Origin: JAGQYH01 sp041393015
GTDB taxonomy: Bacteria; Bacteroidota; Bacteroidia; Chitinophagales; JADIYW01
Direction: 5' to 3'
Length of the DNA stretch: 64,000 nt
NCBI GenBank assembly: GCA_041393015.1
Contig: JAWKKV010000002.1
Coordinates: 248,001-312,000, forward strand
The translations under genes were made by a program, and so were the position numbers. Shown here piece by piece: positions 37,801-44,658 of the stretch (position 1 is its first letter; every line of letters begins with the position of its first letter). Below the pieces are notes generated by a model, which saw nothing but the letters and a program-made list of their open reading frames with translations, ran no database searches and was not told the origin of the DNA.

Positions 37801-38613
37801 GGCGCTTCTAATGGTTGTGATAGCATTGTCACAACGGTGGTGAGTTTTATTCCGCCAAGCAGGTCAACCGTTCAAGCGACGACATGCGATCCTTTAGAAG
37901 TAGGGTCAACTATAGATACCATTTATGGTGGAGCAGCCAACGGATGTGATTCAATCATAACCACGGAAACTACTTTATTACCGAGTAGTGCTATCATTTT
38001 AAATGAAACTACTTGCGATGAAAATAATGCAGGTACATTTACAGAAACACTATCCAATCAATATGGCTGTGATAGTTCGATAACAACAGTAGTTACCTAT
38101 CTGCCGCCACCGGTTGCCTCTTTTATGTTTTTTATTGATGGGTTAGAAGTGTCTTTTCAAAATACCTCTCAAAATGATGTAACCAATGGTTGGACGTTAG
38201 GCGATGGCACCATTGTTACCAATAGTGATGCATTTGAGCATTTATATAGCAACGGAGGCTATTATGATGTCATTTTAGGCGTTTCTAATGCGTGCGGCAC
38301 CGATAATGTAAAACAAACCATTAGGTTGGTTAATACGGCTATTGATTTAAATACTATAATTGAGTCGATTGTATTGTATCCAAATCCGAATACAGGTCAA
38401 TTTGCATTGGAGTTAAAAGGAAGTAGTATTAATACAGATGTTTTGTTACAATTGATCGATGTTGCCGGAAAAGTGATAGATACTCGAAATGTAAATTTCA
38501 ATGGCTATTTAAAAGAAAACTATGTGTTTGAATCTATTCCTTCGGGAACATACTTGTTACATATCAATAGCAAAGAAGGACAAACCACTTTAAAGGTGAA
38601 TATTATGAAGTAA
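31891..38613 (+). CDS. Giant secreted subtilase (S8) with Cys-repeat region, PKD domain and T9SS sorting domain
   Basis: 2240 residues. Signal peptide 1-20 (LLLSFIYFFAFQSIYAQ). The S8 domain has the full triad: Asp230 in TVGIWDGGISGGH, His259 in KHATYVAGIVG, Ser436 in QGSSFSAPNVAGT. Beta-sandwich and fibronectin-like domains follow (about 510-1650), with several EGDGN/SWELGTP-type modules. Residues about 1666-2070 hold ten repeats of about 40 residues, each with two cysteines (CNPADTG...GCDSTVTT). A PKD-like domain (2075-2150) and a type A T9SS C-terminal domain (about 2155-2240: LYPNPNTGQFALEL to KVNIMK) close it. It is expected to be secreted by T9SS and attached to or released from the cell surface. 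The intact triad argues for an active protease. Confidence 0.92.
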   Translation: MKKFLLLSFIYFFAFQSIYAQNEKWSYVYQSNKSENLDQLRQLEAFNGFNYFIVEFDAIPQKDKQMLLKNSGFELLGYLDNNNYWARIQSNSLTSSYLNNFAIKKIAIPQAELKSNPYLEAITSESENGNFVLKLWSGDDIKPLISALEIEYSVTAAIVSESRGLLEINANTAQLNDILRHPAVAYIGPLSRSAIPLLANSITMNRVNVLQSENFGPGLSGSGVTVGIWDGGISGGHVDLNGHVENIENTFFDINESKHATYVAGIVGAKGHKSVRVKGMAPDANIKLWTFDGDLIQEMKDGIANENLNIINSSFMLNDYNDPKIQMCEMSGLYVLESSELDRMVRDNPTVTHTIANGNDHPTCASSPFLSGIPIGLQSAKNVINVGWLDQSEVWVGGSSLGPTLDGRWKPEIIAKGKVVTTTDVNNSYNGVQGSSFSAPNVAGTIALLYEWYEAQFSEYPDAALIRGLVCNTADDMTNAPNTKFVGPDFFYGFGRINGKRAYDVLSNNQYVEDEITNSEVKTYTITVPAGVNKLNVGLAWSDVEAIPGDLTPLINNIDLKIVGPDSTYLPWVIFPRFFFNAATTGTDSINNIEQVTVFDPQPGTYTITVTGTEIPFGPQKFAFNYDFFEQDVELVHPYGGEQWVPGESQYIRWEGELGGNYTIDVSYDDGQNWQTIRTGNGARRLFTTWTVPNITSHICRMRINYNGYIDISEPFTIMQNVNNINGLACDNHISINWDQIEVANAYRVLLLDVDADEYVQIDSTIDTFFVMDNAMNGNDYWFSVVALDGSNEALRSNGFLFTPSSSVDCNFTDDIGAYSFCSPLGFRYAFNGGLPYSGSLEVIIKNYSSNAIAGFDVCYKMEGGASICETYEGTLAGNSTDTITFSATETFTDTINYNYKIWTSYNLDSNTENDTIPATIKVVTSHPNPLPYENGFESVSAKNYLSKYFAIDDMDEWDFYASSSDGRLSVGRLSQFAFESEKAITLDRYAGTGFQTNEAILNLNLTGYQDSTIYLDLDYLNHGETVEVGDKIWARADDSESWVEVYDFGANLTNGNYKFIQALNLTDILVAQNSQTFGDNFQLKIGQEGDKTAVFVNSNAGRSFDNIRVFNVNEDVELLAVKVNKLYCDSLTGSFPVTIEVKNNSLNDITNIPVGYATCTGQNVAESIPSILAGSTFTYTFTEEATYTPSDIIFLDAFIEHSNDLYPLNDSILNTEILIQPYATAAVYDDLETGISLLNLGKRSSWELGTPTNSIISESASGSNAWVTNLSSYYNHNEASYLYSPCFNFSSYTSNPNIAFNMKLNVETDYDYFTLEYSEDGLNWQSLKAETEAYNWFNGGGNFWDENVLEWKTTSNNLNLDSLSSNTNVSFRYRFYSDGATRAEGVGIDDINVTEDLGAIYGMSSNENLEELVNTNANWQTIDLGNEVLFGIKGDVASGINLGVYKENSPIYFQDKLMLERHFWIEGDGNFRCRLYLPYSEYQTFLNTVAGWVAPSQMAVLAYTGNHADNQLSNNELNYQVINDTDLEIKPYRNGYILEFEANGNSEFYIFSEELINPATVLNTFEATGISESRTQLDWSTLTEGGTNGFVIEVSKDGINYDSLFYVASIGTDTTGNTYMAFDSVSDKDCIMHYRLSGVDAGNLMFLAADTASFVLPTVIVMNASCNPADTGSVTQNLISSTGCDSVVTTITSLLASYQATVNSTSCDSNLVGTFIDSFTTTTGCDSVITRIVSLLTSYDIAVAATSCNPADTGTAVQNLTSTDGCDSTVTTVTSLLAAYEINLTASSCNPADTGTVVQNLTSTDGCDSTVTTVTSLLAAYEINLTAESCNLADTGTVVQNLMSTDGCDSTVTTVTSLLAAYEINLTASSCNPADTGTVVQNLTSTDGCDSTVTTITTLGEPTTVTLNETTCDPMEAGTVMTTYFGGASNGCDSVVIVITSLLPKANGTVQMTTCNQSEVGSFTDTIYGGASNGCDSIVTTVVSFIPPSRSTVQATTCDPLEVGSTIDTIYGGAANGCDSIITTETTLLPSSAIILNETTCDENNAGTFTETLSNQYGCDSSITTVVTYLPPPVASFMFFIDGLEVSFQNTSQNDVTNGWTLGDGTIVTNSDAFEHLYSNGGYYDVILGVSNACGTDNVKQTIRLVNTAIDLNTIIESIVLYPNPNTGQFALELKGSSINTDVLLQLIDVAGKVIDTRNVNFNGYLKENYVFESIPSGTYLLHINSKEGQTTLKVNIMK
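36883..38100 (+). repeat. Ten tandem about 123-nt Cys repeats inside the subtilase gene
   Basis: Each unit codes for about 41 residues with the pattern SCNPADTG-x11-GCDS-x15-20. Units three to six (about 37130-37600) are almost identical at the protein level, while their third codon positions differ in many places. The outer units have drifted further (e.g. TCDPMEAG, TCNQSEVG, TCDENNAG). Confidence 0.92.
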
Positions 38614-38668
38614 CTTCTATTTCTTAGTGTCCTTCGTGGCTTCTTTGTGTACTTAGTGGTTAGTTTTT

Positions 38669-38930
38669 TTACCACAAAGTTCACCAAGGTTGTTGCACAA
38701 GGTTCACTAAGACTTCTATTGATGTTAAGATGTATTACATAATTTTTTTGTGACCTTTGTGACTTCATAGTGTGCTTAGTGCTTGCCTGCTGCAAGCAGG
38801 GTTAGATTTTTTTAACCACGGATGCACGGATGACTGTTTGCTAGCATCAGATATAATCTTTAAAACGATGTTTCCTGCAATTTGTAATGACAGCAAAACG
38901 ATAGTGCTTTGCACTTCACTGATAGTGTGT
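38669..38930 (+). repeat. Intergenic direct repeat, copy 1
   Basis: Begins ACCACAAAGTTCACCAAGG and includes GATGCACGGATG and AATGACAGCAA landmarks shared in order with 39117-39305. It carries extra sequence, including the GCTTGCCTGC palindrome, relative to copy 2. Confidence 0.7.
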
Positions 38931-39116
38931 TGAGATGAATATTAATGTTTACAATGAAACCAATAATCCGCCTCGGATTATATCCGTGGAAATCCGTTTA
39001 ATCGTAGATTATCCAACCCATTTGCAGAAAGCTATATGTTATTTAGGAAGTTAATTTTTTAAAATTCAAATCCGTGGTAAAAAAATATTTTCGATACCTT
39101 AGGAGTTAGACATATT

Positions 39117-39305
39117 ACCACAAAGTTCACTAAGGTTGTTGCACAAGGTTCACTAAGATTTTTATTGATGATGAGATGTGTTACATGATTATCAGCCTCA
39201 GATGCACAGATGTTTGTATCTGTAGGTATCAATTATAAACTATAGAATGATAGTTCTTGTAGAATGTAATGACAGCAATAATGATTATACTTTACACTGC
39301 TCGAA
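39117..39305 (+). repeat. Intergenic direct repeat, copy 2
   Basis: Same landmarks in the same order as copy 1, shorter and diverged (ACCACAAAGTTCACTAAGG, GATGCACAGATG, AATGACAGCAA). Confidence 0.7.
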
Positions 39306-39450
39306 AGAAGCGTGGCATGCTAAATCACGGCAGCTAGCAAGGCATTTGCGAGGGGCGATTGATTTAGCTTGTCTTTTGTTTCTTTTGGACTAAGCAAAAG
39401 AAAAGAGAAAAAATATTATAGCTTTAAATTTTAAAGCATTAATAAATAAA

Positions 39451-40563
39451 ATGAAAATAGTTTTAATAGAACCCTTCTACACCGGTTCCCATCAAAGTTG
39501 GGCAGAAGGATTGAAAGCCAATAGCCAACACGATATCACTATTTTATCCCTCACCGGGAAAAACTGGAAATGGCGAATGCACGGCGGCGCCATCAGTTTA
39601 GCCAAACAATTCTTTGAACTAAAAGAACGACCTGATCTTATTTTAGCGTCTGACATGCTCAACCTATCCACTTTTTTAGCACTCACTAAATCAAGCTCAG
39701 TAGGCATTCCAACCGCTATTTACTTTCATGAAAACCAATTGAGTTATCCTTGGTCGATGACCGATGAAGATGTTAAAAAGCAACGCGACTTCCACTATGG
39801 ATTTATGAATTGGATATCTATACTCTCAGCAGATAAAGCATTCTTTAATTCCCAATACAACCACGATAGCTTTTTTAGAGAAGTAGCAGTGATGTTAAAA
39901 GCCATGCCCGATAATAAAGAATTACAATTGATTGAATTGGCCCAAAGCAATAGCAGCATTTTGCCATTAGGCATTCAGTTAGAAGATCTCAAAATCAATG
40001 TAGCAGAAAAGGATTTTACCAAACCAGTTATCCTTTGGAATCACCGTTGGGAATACGATAAAAATCCGTTGGACTTTTACAATGCCATCAAGCATTTACA
40101 GACAGAACAAATCGACTTTGGATTGATTGTGTGTGGCGAAGGATTTGAAGATCAACCCGAAGAATTTGACAAGATAAAAACAGAATTTTCTAATGAGCTT
40201 TTGCATTTTGGTTTTGCCGAAAGTAGAGCAGATTATAGGGCATTATTGCAACAAGCCAATATCATTCCGGTCACCAGCCAACAAGAGTTTTTTGGACAAA
40301 GTGTAATGGAAGCCATGGCAGCAGGTTGTTTCCCGTTATTGCCGAATCGATTGGCTTATCCCAATCATATTCCTGAATCGTTGAAACAAGCTTTTTTATA
40401 TGACTCAGTAGACCAATTACAAACTAATTTATTGGATATTTGTAAAGATATGTCGGCCGTTGTGCCCTTAATTGAAGCCGCTCAAGGTATCGCGATGCAA
40501 TACGATTGGTCGAATATAATTGAAACTTACGATGCTCAAATGGAAAATTTAGCCAACACATGA
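39451..40563 (+). CDS. DUF3524/GTDC1-type glycosyltransferase (tRNA-queuosine mannosyltransferase-like)
   Basis: 370 residues, GT-B fold. The N-terminal half matches the DUF3524 domain (EPFYTGSHQSWAEGL, LTGKNWKWRMHGGAI, SDMLNLSTFLAL, YFHENQLSYPW, FNSQYNHDSF). The C-terminal half is a group 1 glycosyltransferase domain with ILWNHRWEYDKNP, VCGEGF and VTSQQEFFGQSVMEAMAAG. The animal relative GTDC1/QTMAN mannosylates queuosine at position 34 of tRNA-Asp; whether the bacterial protein does the same is an inference. It overlaps the following mnmD by 4 nt (ATGA). Since mnmD also modifies a wobble base, the context supports a tRNA role. Confidence 0.82.
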   Translation: MKIVLIEPFYTGSHQSWAEGLKANSQHDITILSLTGKNWKWRMHGGAISLAKQFFELKERPDLILASDMLNLSTFLALTKSSSVGIPTAIYFHENQLSYPWSMTDEDVKKQRDFHYGFMNWISILSADKAFFNSQYNHDSFFREVAVMLKAMPDNKELQLIELAQSNSSILPLGIQLEDLKINVAEKDFTKPVILWNHRWEYDKNPLDFYNAIKHLQTEQIDFGLIVCGEGFEDQPEEFDKIKTEFSNELLHFGFAESRADYRALLQQANIIPVTSQQEFFGQSVMEAMAAGCFPLLPNRLAYPNHIPESLKQAFLYDSVDQLQTNLLDICKDMSAVVPLIEAAQGIAMQYDWSNIIETYDAQMENLANT

Positions 40564-41225
40564 AACGAGAATTAGTAAAAACAGAAGATGGCTCACACAG
40601 CTTGTTCATCAAAGAATTAGACGAACATTACCATTCCATTTACGGCGCTATCCAAGAATCTAAACACGTATTTATAGAAGCCGGATTAAAATACTTTCCA
40701 CCTAAATCTAAGCTTACAATTTTAGAAATAGGTTTTGGAACCGGCTTAAATGCTTTAACCACAATATTGGCCAACGAAGCCCTTCAAAATCAAATCAATT
40801 ATGTAGGCGTAGAAGCCTATCCTGTAACGCTAGAAGAAGCTGCTGCCTTAAATTATGTGGAGGAATTAAAGGCCGAACAACTACAGCCCTTATTTGATAA
40901 AATGCATATGGTAGAATGGGAGCGTAGCAACGAAATTACACCCAGCTTCACTTTAATCAAAAAGCAAGTCAAGTTTGAAGACTTACAACTAGCCCCCAAC
41001 AGTATCGACTTAATTTATTTTGATGCATTTGCGCCATCTGCGCAAGCCCACTTATGGGAAGAAAGTATTTTTAGCAACCTGTTTCAAGCGTTAAAGAGCG
41101 GCGGCATCTTGGTGACCTATTGTGCGAAAGGTGTTGTTAAACGCACCCTCAAATCCGTGGGTTTTACCTTAGAAGCCTTGCCTGGTCCAAAAGGGAAAAG
41201 AGAGATGACGAGAGCGGTGAAATAA
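40560..41225 (+). CDS. mnmD: tRNA 5-methylaminomethyl-2-thiouridine methyltransferase, stand-alone MnmD
   Basis: 221 residues. SAM-binding motif I ILEIGFGTGLNAL and the characteristic IYFDAFAPSAQAHLWEES block with YCAKGVVKRTLKSVGF identify the MnmC methyltransferase domain (DUF752). It methylates nm5s2U to mnm5s2U at tRNA position 34. The FAD oxidoreductase half of E. coli MnmC is absent, as in other stand-alone MnmD proteins. It overlaps the queuosine-glycosyltransferase-like gene by 4 nt, so the pair is translationally coupled. Confidence 0.9.
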   Translation: MKRELVKTEDGSHSLFIKELDEHYHSIYGAIQESKHVFIEAGLKYFPPKSKLTILEIGFGTGLNALTTILANEALQNQINYVGVEAYPVTLEEAAALNYVEELKAEQLQPLFDKMHMVEWERSNEITPSFTLIKKQVKFEDLQLAPNSIDLIYFDAFAPSAQAHLWEESIFSNLFQALKSGGILVTYCAKGVVKRTLKSVGFTLEALPGPKGKREMTRAVK

Positions 41226-41341
41226 GACTCAAACACAAGATTCAAATTCAATGTTCAAGGATCAAGCTTGCCTGCCGGAGTTAGATTTAAAAACGTGGCA
41301 GAATAATTGTAATCATTCCATATCCAATTGATCCATACAAA

Positions 41342-42685
41342 ATGAAGAAGATCTCAAAATTAGTAAAGCTGTTAATTGTTTTTCTTACTACAATTCAATT
41401 ATCATCCTGTGCACAACCGAATAATACAAGAGTAATAGATGTTTCATTTTACCTTGCTGACGATATGCAGCCCGGCTATACCATTTGTGATAGCCGATTC
41501 GACACCGATAGTATTCTTTTTGCCGATTGTTTAAGTGCCACTGAGCCCGCGAGTATGGTCACCAATAGGGCCAAACAAATCAAATTTCAATTCCAACTAG
41601 ACAATCATTTAGTGCTCATCTTATACAAAGGTGCTCAAACCATGACGATTCATTTTGAAGGGAAGTATAATTTTTTAGGACAACCCAAAGAGCTTGATTT
41701 AGGCGAAATATATTTTAAAGAAGGAATGTTTTTAGTGAATAATGCGACCATGCATTTTATTAAGGAGTCAGATGATGAGGATTGGCGAAATTATAAATTA
41801 AATATTTTAGATTCTTTGCATTACCAATACGCTATAAAGAACAATAAGACGAATACCTATATCGTGTCTTATATTTATACCAAAGATTTTCAACTGAGAA
41901 AAGAAGTTACTTACTTCCCCAATGGCAATATTAATATTGAAAATTATTATGATTCAGACTTTAAAAAAGTATTCAGCAAATCTCATTATGAAAATTTCAG
42001 TACTGTTATCACCAAAACCTATAGCACTTGCAATGAATACATAGTAATGGACAGCTTTGGAATAGTTTCCAATAGAGTTATTCATGATAGAATACCGCCA
42101 GCCGATGACTGTAGAATTGCAAAATCCTATCAACAAAAAAATCAAATAGGTAAACATTACACCGACATACAAAACACACTACCCATTAGTATTTATCAAA
42201 GCTTCAGCGTGGCTCATGTGCTGTATGATGAATTTATAACCTCACCGGTGATTGAAACAACGCCGTATGCCATCCAAATTAGCAATGTGGGGTATTTTCC
42301 TCAAGACACAATTGATATCAATAAATTTAAAGCTTATCAAGAAGAGGTAGTTTTAAAAGTAGCCTTTTCATCAGGCGCAGATAAAATTGGCGAACCCATC
42401 ATCAATAAAAGGATAGAAGGAAAGGAGATGGTTTACGATATTTTTATCATAGAATCCAAAGCTTCTAGTGAAATGGCATGGCCGAGAGCTGTACTCATTC
42501 CACTAAAAATAGGCGCTAATGAGGTTTATAAAATCAATTTTCCATTAACGGGTAATCCAGACCAAATAACCTCTGAGGAATATGATTTTAGCCCAAGATG
42601 GATATTGTTGGGCTTAGATGATCCTAAGAGAAACAAGCAGGACGCCCCAATAGTTATTTATGGGAGTAATACAACGGTTGACTAG
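41342..42685 (+). CDS. Lipoprotein of unknown function
   Basis: 447 residues. N-terminal signal with lipobox (LIVFLTTIQLSSCAQPN, Cys about 23). The rest is soluble and beta-rich in appearance, with no domain I recognise. The middle region (LRKEVTYFPNGNINIENYYDS) recalls toxin-antitoxin-like MORN/YwqK repeats of the form YYPNGKIE, but only one such unit is clear. It is separated from mnmD by 116 nt that hold a short GCTTGCCTGCCGG palindrome half. Exported, probably to the inner face of the outer membrane. Confidence 0.7.
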   Translation: MKKISKLVKLLIVFLTTIQLSSCAQPNNTRVIDVSFYLADDMQPGYTICDSRFDTDSILFADCLSATEPASMVTNRAKQIKFQFQLDNHLVLILYKGAQTMTIHFEGKYNFLGQPKELDLGEIYFKEGMFLVNNATMHFIKESDDEDWRNYKLNILDSLHYQYAIKNNKTNTYIVSYIYTKDFQLRKEVTYFPNGNINIENYYDSDFKKVFSKSHYENFSTVITKTYSTCNEYIVMDSFGIVSNRVIHDRIPPADDCRIAKSYQQKNQIGKHYTDIQNTLPISIYQSFSVAHVLYDEFITSPVIETTPYAIQISNVGYFPQDTIDINKFKAYQEEVVLKVAFSSGADKIGEPIINKRIEGKEMVYDIFIIESKASSEMAWPRAVLIPLKIGANEVYKINFPLTGNPDQITSEEYDFSPRWILLGLDDPKRNKQDAPIVIYGSNTTVD

Positions 42686-43148
42686 TAGTTAAATTCAGTA
42701 AGAAGTGACCAACACCCAAAAAAAAGGATCGTCATTGCGATGAATCCGTCAGCTGACGGATGGCAGTAATCTCTTGAAATTACTGCCGACATTGAAAAGA
42801 TTGCTCTTTTAACCGTCATACAGAGCGAAAGCGAAGTATCTCATTAAGGTGCGGAACTACAATTGAGATACTATACACGACAGAAGAAAAATATGAGATT
42901 CCACGGCAAGCCTCTGAATGACCATATTTTCTTCTGTCTATCACCTTATCGGTTTTGAATAACGTGAATCATTGCATTACAATCTCATTTTCTTTAACCG
43001 TCATGCAGAGCGCAAGCGAGACCTTCGCCAAAGCCATTCCTGTTTTAAACCGTCATACAGAGCGAAAGCGAAGTATCTCATTCTGGGAAAACGACATTTT
43101 TACTAAAAGTATTTATGGAATTCTTACGTGTCTTGACTCTTATTATTG
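42686..43148. other. Gene-free repeat stretch before the GIY-YIG gene
   Basis: It holds a CGTCATTGCGA repeat start with palindrome TCCGTCAGCTGACGGA (42745-42760), an inverted repeat GGCAGTAAT/ATTACTGCC (42762-42787), one complete short palindromic element (42814-42923), an isolated left half-element (42999 onwards) and the left end of the GIY-YIG-bearing element (43051). Confidence 0.8.
42814..42923. repeat. Palindromic repeat element, shortest copy
   Basis: Starts CGTCATACAGAGCG and ends CTCTGAATGACC, imperfect inverted ends. Inside and extending past the right end is a second inverted repeat, GACAGAAGAAAAATATG (42879-42895) with CATATTTTCTTCTGTC (42923-42938). It lacks the GCCTACCGCAGGC mini-palindrome found in the array copies. 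Confidence 0.8.
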
Positions 43149-43564
43149 ATGTATCAAACAAGTTATATTTATATCGTAACTAATAAATGGAGAACCACAC
43201 TATATACTGGTGTTACGTCCGACCTAATTGATAGAATTTGGAAGCATAAAGAAAAGTTCTATCCGCATAGCTTTTCTGCTAAGTACAAAACAACGTATTT
43301 AATATATTACGAGACTTTTGATTCAATAGAGGATGCCATTAGTAGGGAAAAATACATAAAAGGTAAAAGCAGACAGTTTAAAGAAGACCTTGTTAATTCA
43401 CTCAATCCTTCTTGGGTTGATTTATATGAAGATTTTAAAAAAGCGTATTACGGTGATTAATTAAGTTGAGTTAGATGAGATTCTTCGGCAGCTATCAGTG
43501 TTTACGTCTTTATTTTATTATTACCGTGCAGCCCCTGCCTACCGCAGGCAGCCTCTGAATGACG
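43051..43564. repeat. Palindromic element enclosing the GIY-YIG gene
   Basis: The left end CGTCATACAGAG (43051-43062) with GCGAAAGCGAAGTATCTCATT and the right end CTCTGAATGACG (43553-43564), preceded by GAGATTCTTCGGC, are the two ends of the repeat family. Between them, where other copies have about 100 nt of non-coding sequence, lies the GIY-YIG gene. This right end has no other left partner, which is why I join the two. Confidence 0.65.
43149..43460 (+). CDS. Small single-domain GIY-YIG nuclease family protein
   Basis: 103 residues, one GIY-YIG domain and nothing else. SYIYIVTN...LYTGVTSDL corresponds to the GIY-x(10)-YIG core; the family Arg is in LIDRIWKHK and the catalytic Glu in SREKYIKGKSR. 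Small proteins of this type (UPF0213/YhbQ-like and relatives) are widespread; some cleave structured DNA, most are uncharacterised. The TTG just upstream is in frame, but the ATG at 43149 is the better start. It lies inside a palindromic repeat element and is flanked on both sides by more copies of the same family, so a role in copying or moving that family is possible but unproven. Confidence 0.82.
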   Translation: MYQTSYIYIVTNKWRTTLYTGVTSDLIDRIWKHKEKFYPHSFSAKYKTTYLIYYETFDSIEDAISREKYIKGKSRQFKEDLVNSLNPSWVDLYEDFKKAYYGD

Positions 43565-43630
43565 TAGCGTTTTTTAACCGTCATATAAAGTGAAAGCGAA
43601 AACTTCACCAAAGACGCTTTTTTTTTCAAC

Positions 43631-43899
43631 CGTCATGCAGAGCGCAAGCGAAGCATCCCATTAAGGTATGGAATTACAATCAACAACTATTTTCGATAGA
43701 AGAAGATGAGATTCTTCGGCTGCTATTAGAGTTTACGTCTTTATTTTAGTATTACCGTGCAGCCCTGCCTACCGCAGGCAGGCTCTGAATGACGTAGCGT
43801 TTTTTAACCGACATACAAAGTGAAAGCGAAAACTTCACCAAAGATACTTTGTGTTTTTTTATCGTCATACAGAGCGTAAGCGAAGTATCTCATTAAGAT
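43631..43899 (+). repeat. Long near-identical repeat, copy 1
   Basis: 269 nt from CGTCATGCAGAG to CATTAAGAT that I read as identical to 44390-44658. The similarity continues with small differences to 43953. Confidence 0.88.
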
Positions 43900-44389
43900 T
43901 CTGAATTAAAATTAACATACTAAACATTAATGTTTGATTGAATTCATTACATTCTGCGCCAGCGTTGAAGCTAGCAGGAGCTCGGCTGCTTTAGAGTTTA
44001 CGTCTTTATTTTAGCATTACCGTCAGCCCCTGCCTACCGCAGGCAGGCTCTGAATGACGTAGCGTTTTTTAACCGTCATATAGAGCACAGCGAGACCTTC
44101 ACCAAAGACGCTTCTTTTTTCAACCGTCATGCAGAGCGCAAGCGAAGCATCCCATTAAGGTATGGAATTACAATCAACAACTATTTTCGATAGAAGAAAA
44201 ATATTAGATTCTTGCGCCAGCGCCGAAGCTAAAGCGCAGGAGCTCGGCTGCTATTAGAGTTTACGTCTTTATTTTAGTATTACCGTGCAGCCCCTGCCTA
44301 CCGCAGGCAGGCTCTGAATGACGTAGCGTTTTTTAACCGTCATACAAAGCACAAGCGAGACCTTCACCAAAGACGCTCCTTTTTTCAAC

Positions 44390-44658
44390 CGTCATGCAGA
44401 GCGCAAGCGAAGCATCCCATTAAGGTATGGAATTACAATCAACAACTATTTTCGATAGAAGAAGATGAGATTCTTCGGCTGCTATTAGAGTTTACGTCTT
44501 TATTTTAGTATTACCGTGCAGCCCTGCCTACCGCAGGCAGGCTCTGAATGACGTAGCGTTTTTTAACCGACATACAAAGTGAAAGCGAAAACTTCACCAA
44601 AGATACTTTGTGTTTTTTTATCGTCATACAGAGCGTAAGCGAAGTATCTCATTAAGAT
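44390..44658 (+). repeat. Long near-identical repeat, copy 2
   Basis: Second copy of 43631-43899, offset 759 nt. The similarity continues to 44713 and then stops at the border of the pseudogene region. Confidence 0.88.

Larger units (their letters stand above)
38614..39450. other. Gene-free repeat-rich stretch after the subtilase
   Basis: It contains two degenerate copies of a roughly 190-260 nt sequence. Both start with ACCACAAAGTTCAC, continue with GTTGTTGCACAAGGTTCAC and contain AATGACAGCAA further on (38669-38930 and 39117-39305). A short palindrome-like insert, GCTTGCCTGC...GCAGG, is at 38781-38799. Related short motifs (CTTTGTG, TTAGTG) recur in both orientations. No coding capacity is credible. 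Confidence 0.75.

Noticed and set aside
38520..38795. Minus-strand frame of 91 residues at the end of the subtilase
   Set aside because: It covers the sorting domain of the subtilase and the repeat after it; its Arg/Thr/Lys-rich composition comes from the ACCACAAAG-type repeat.
42955..43149. Open frame of 64 residues before the GIY-YIG gene
   Set aside because: It is a translation of repeat sequence (e.g. NRHTERKRSISF), so it is not a gene.
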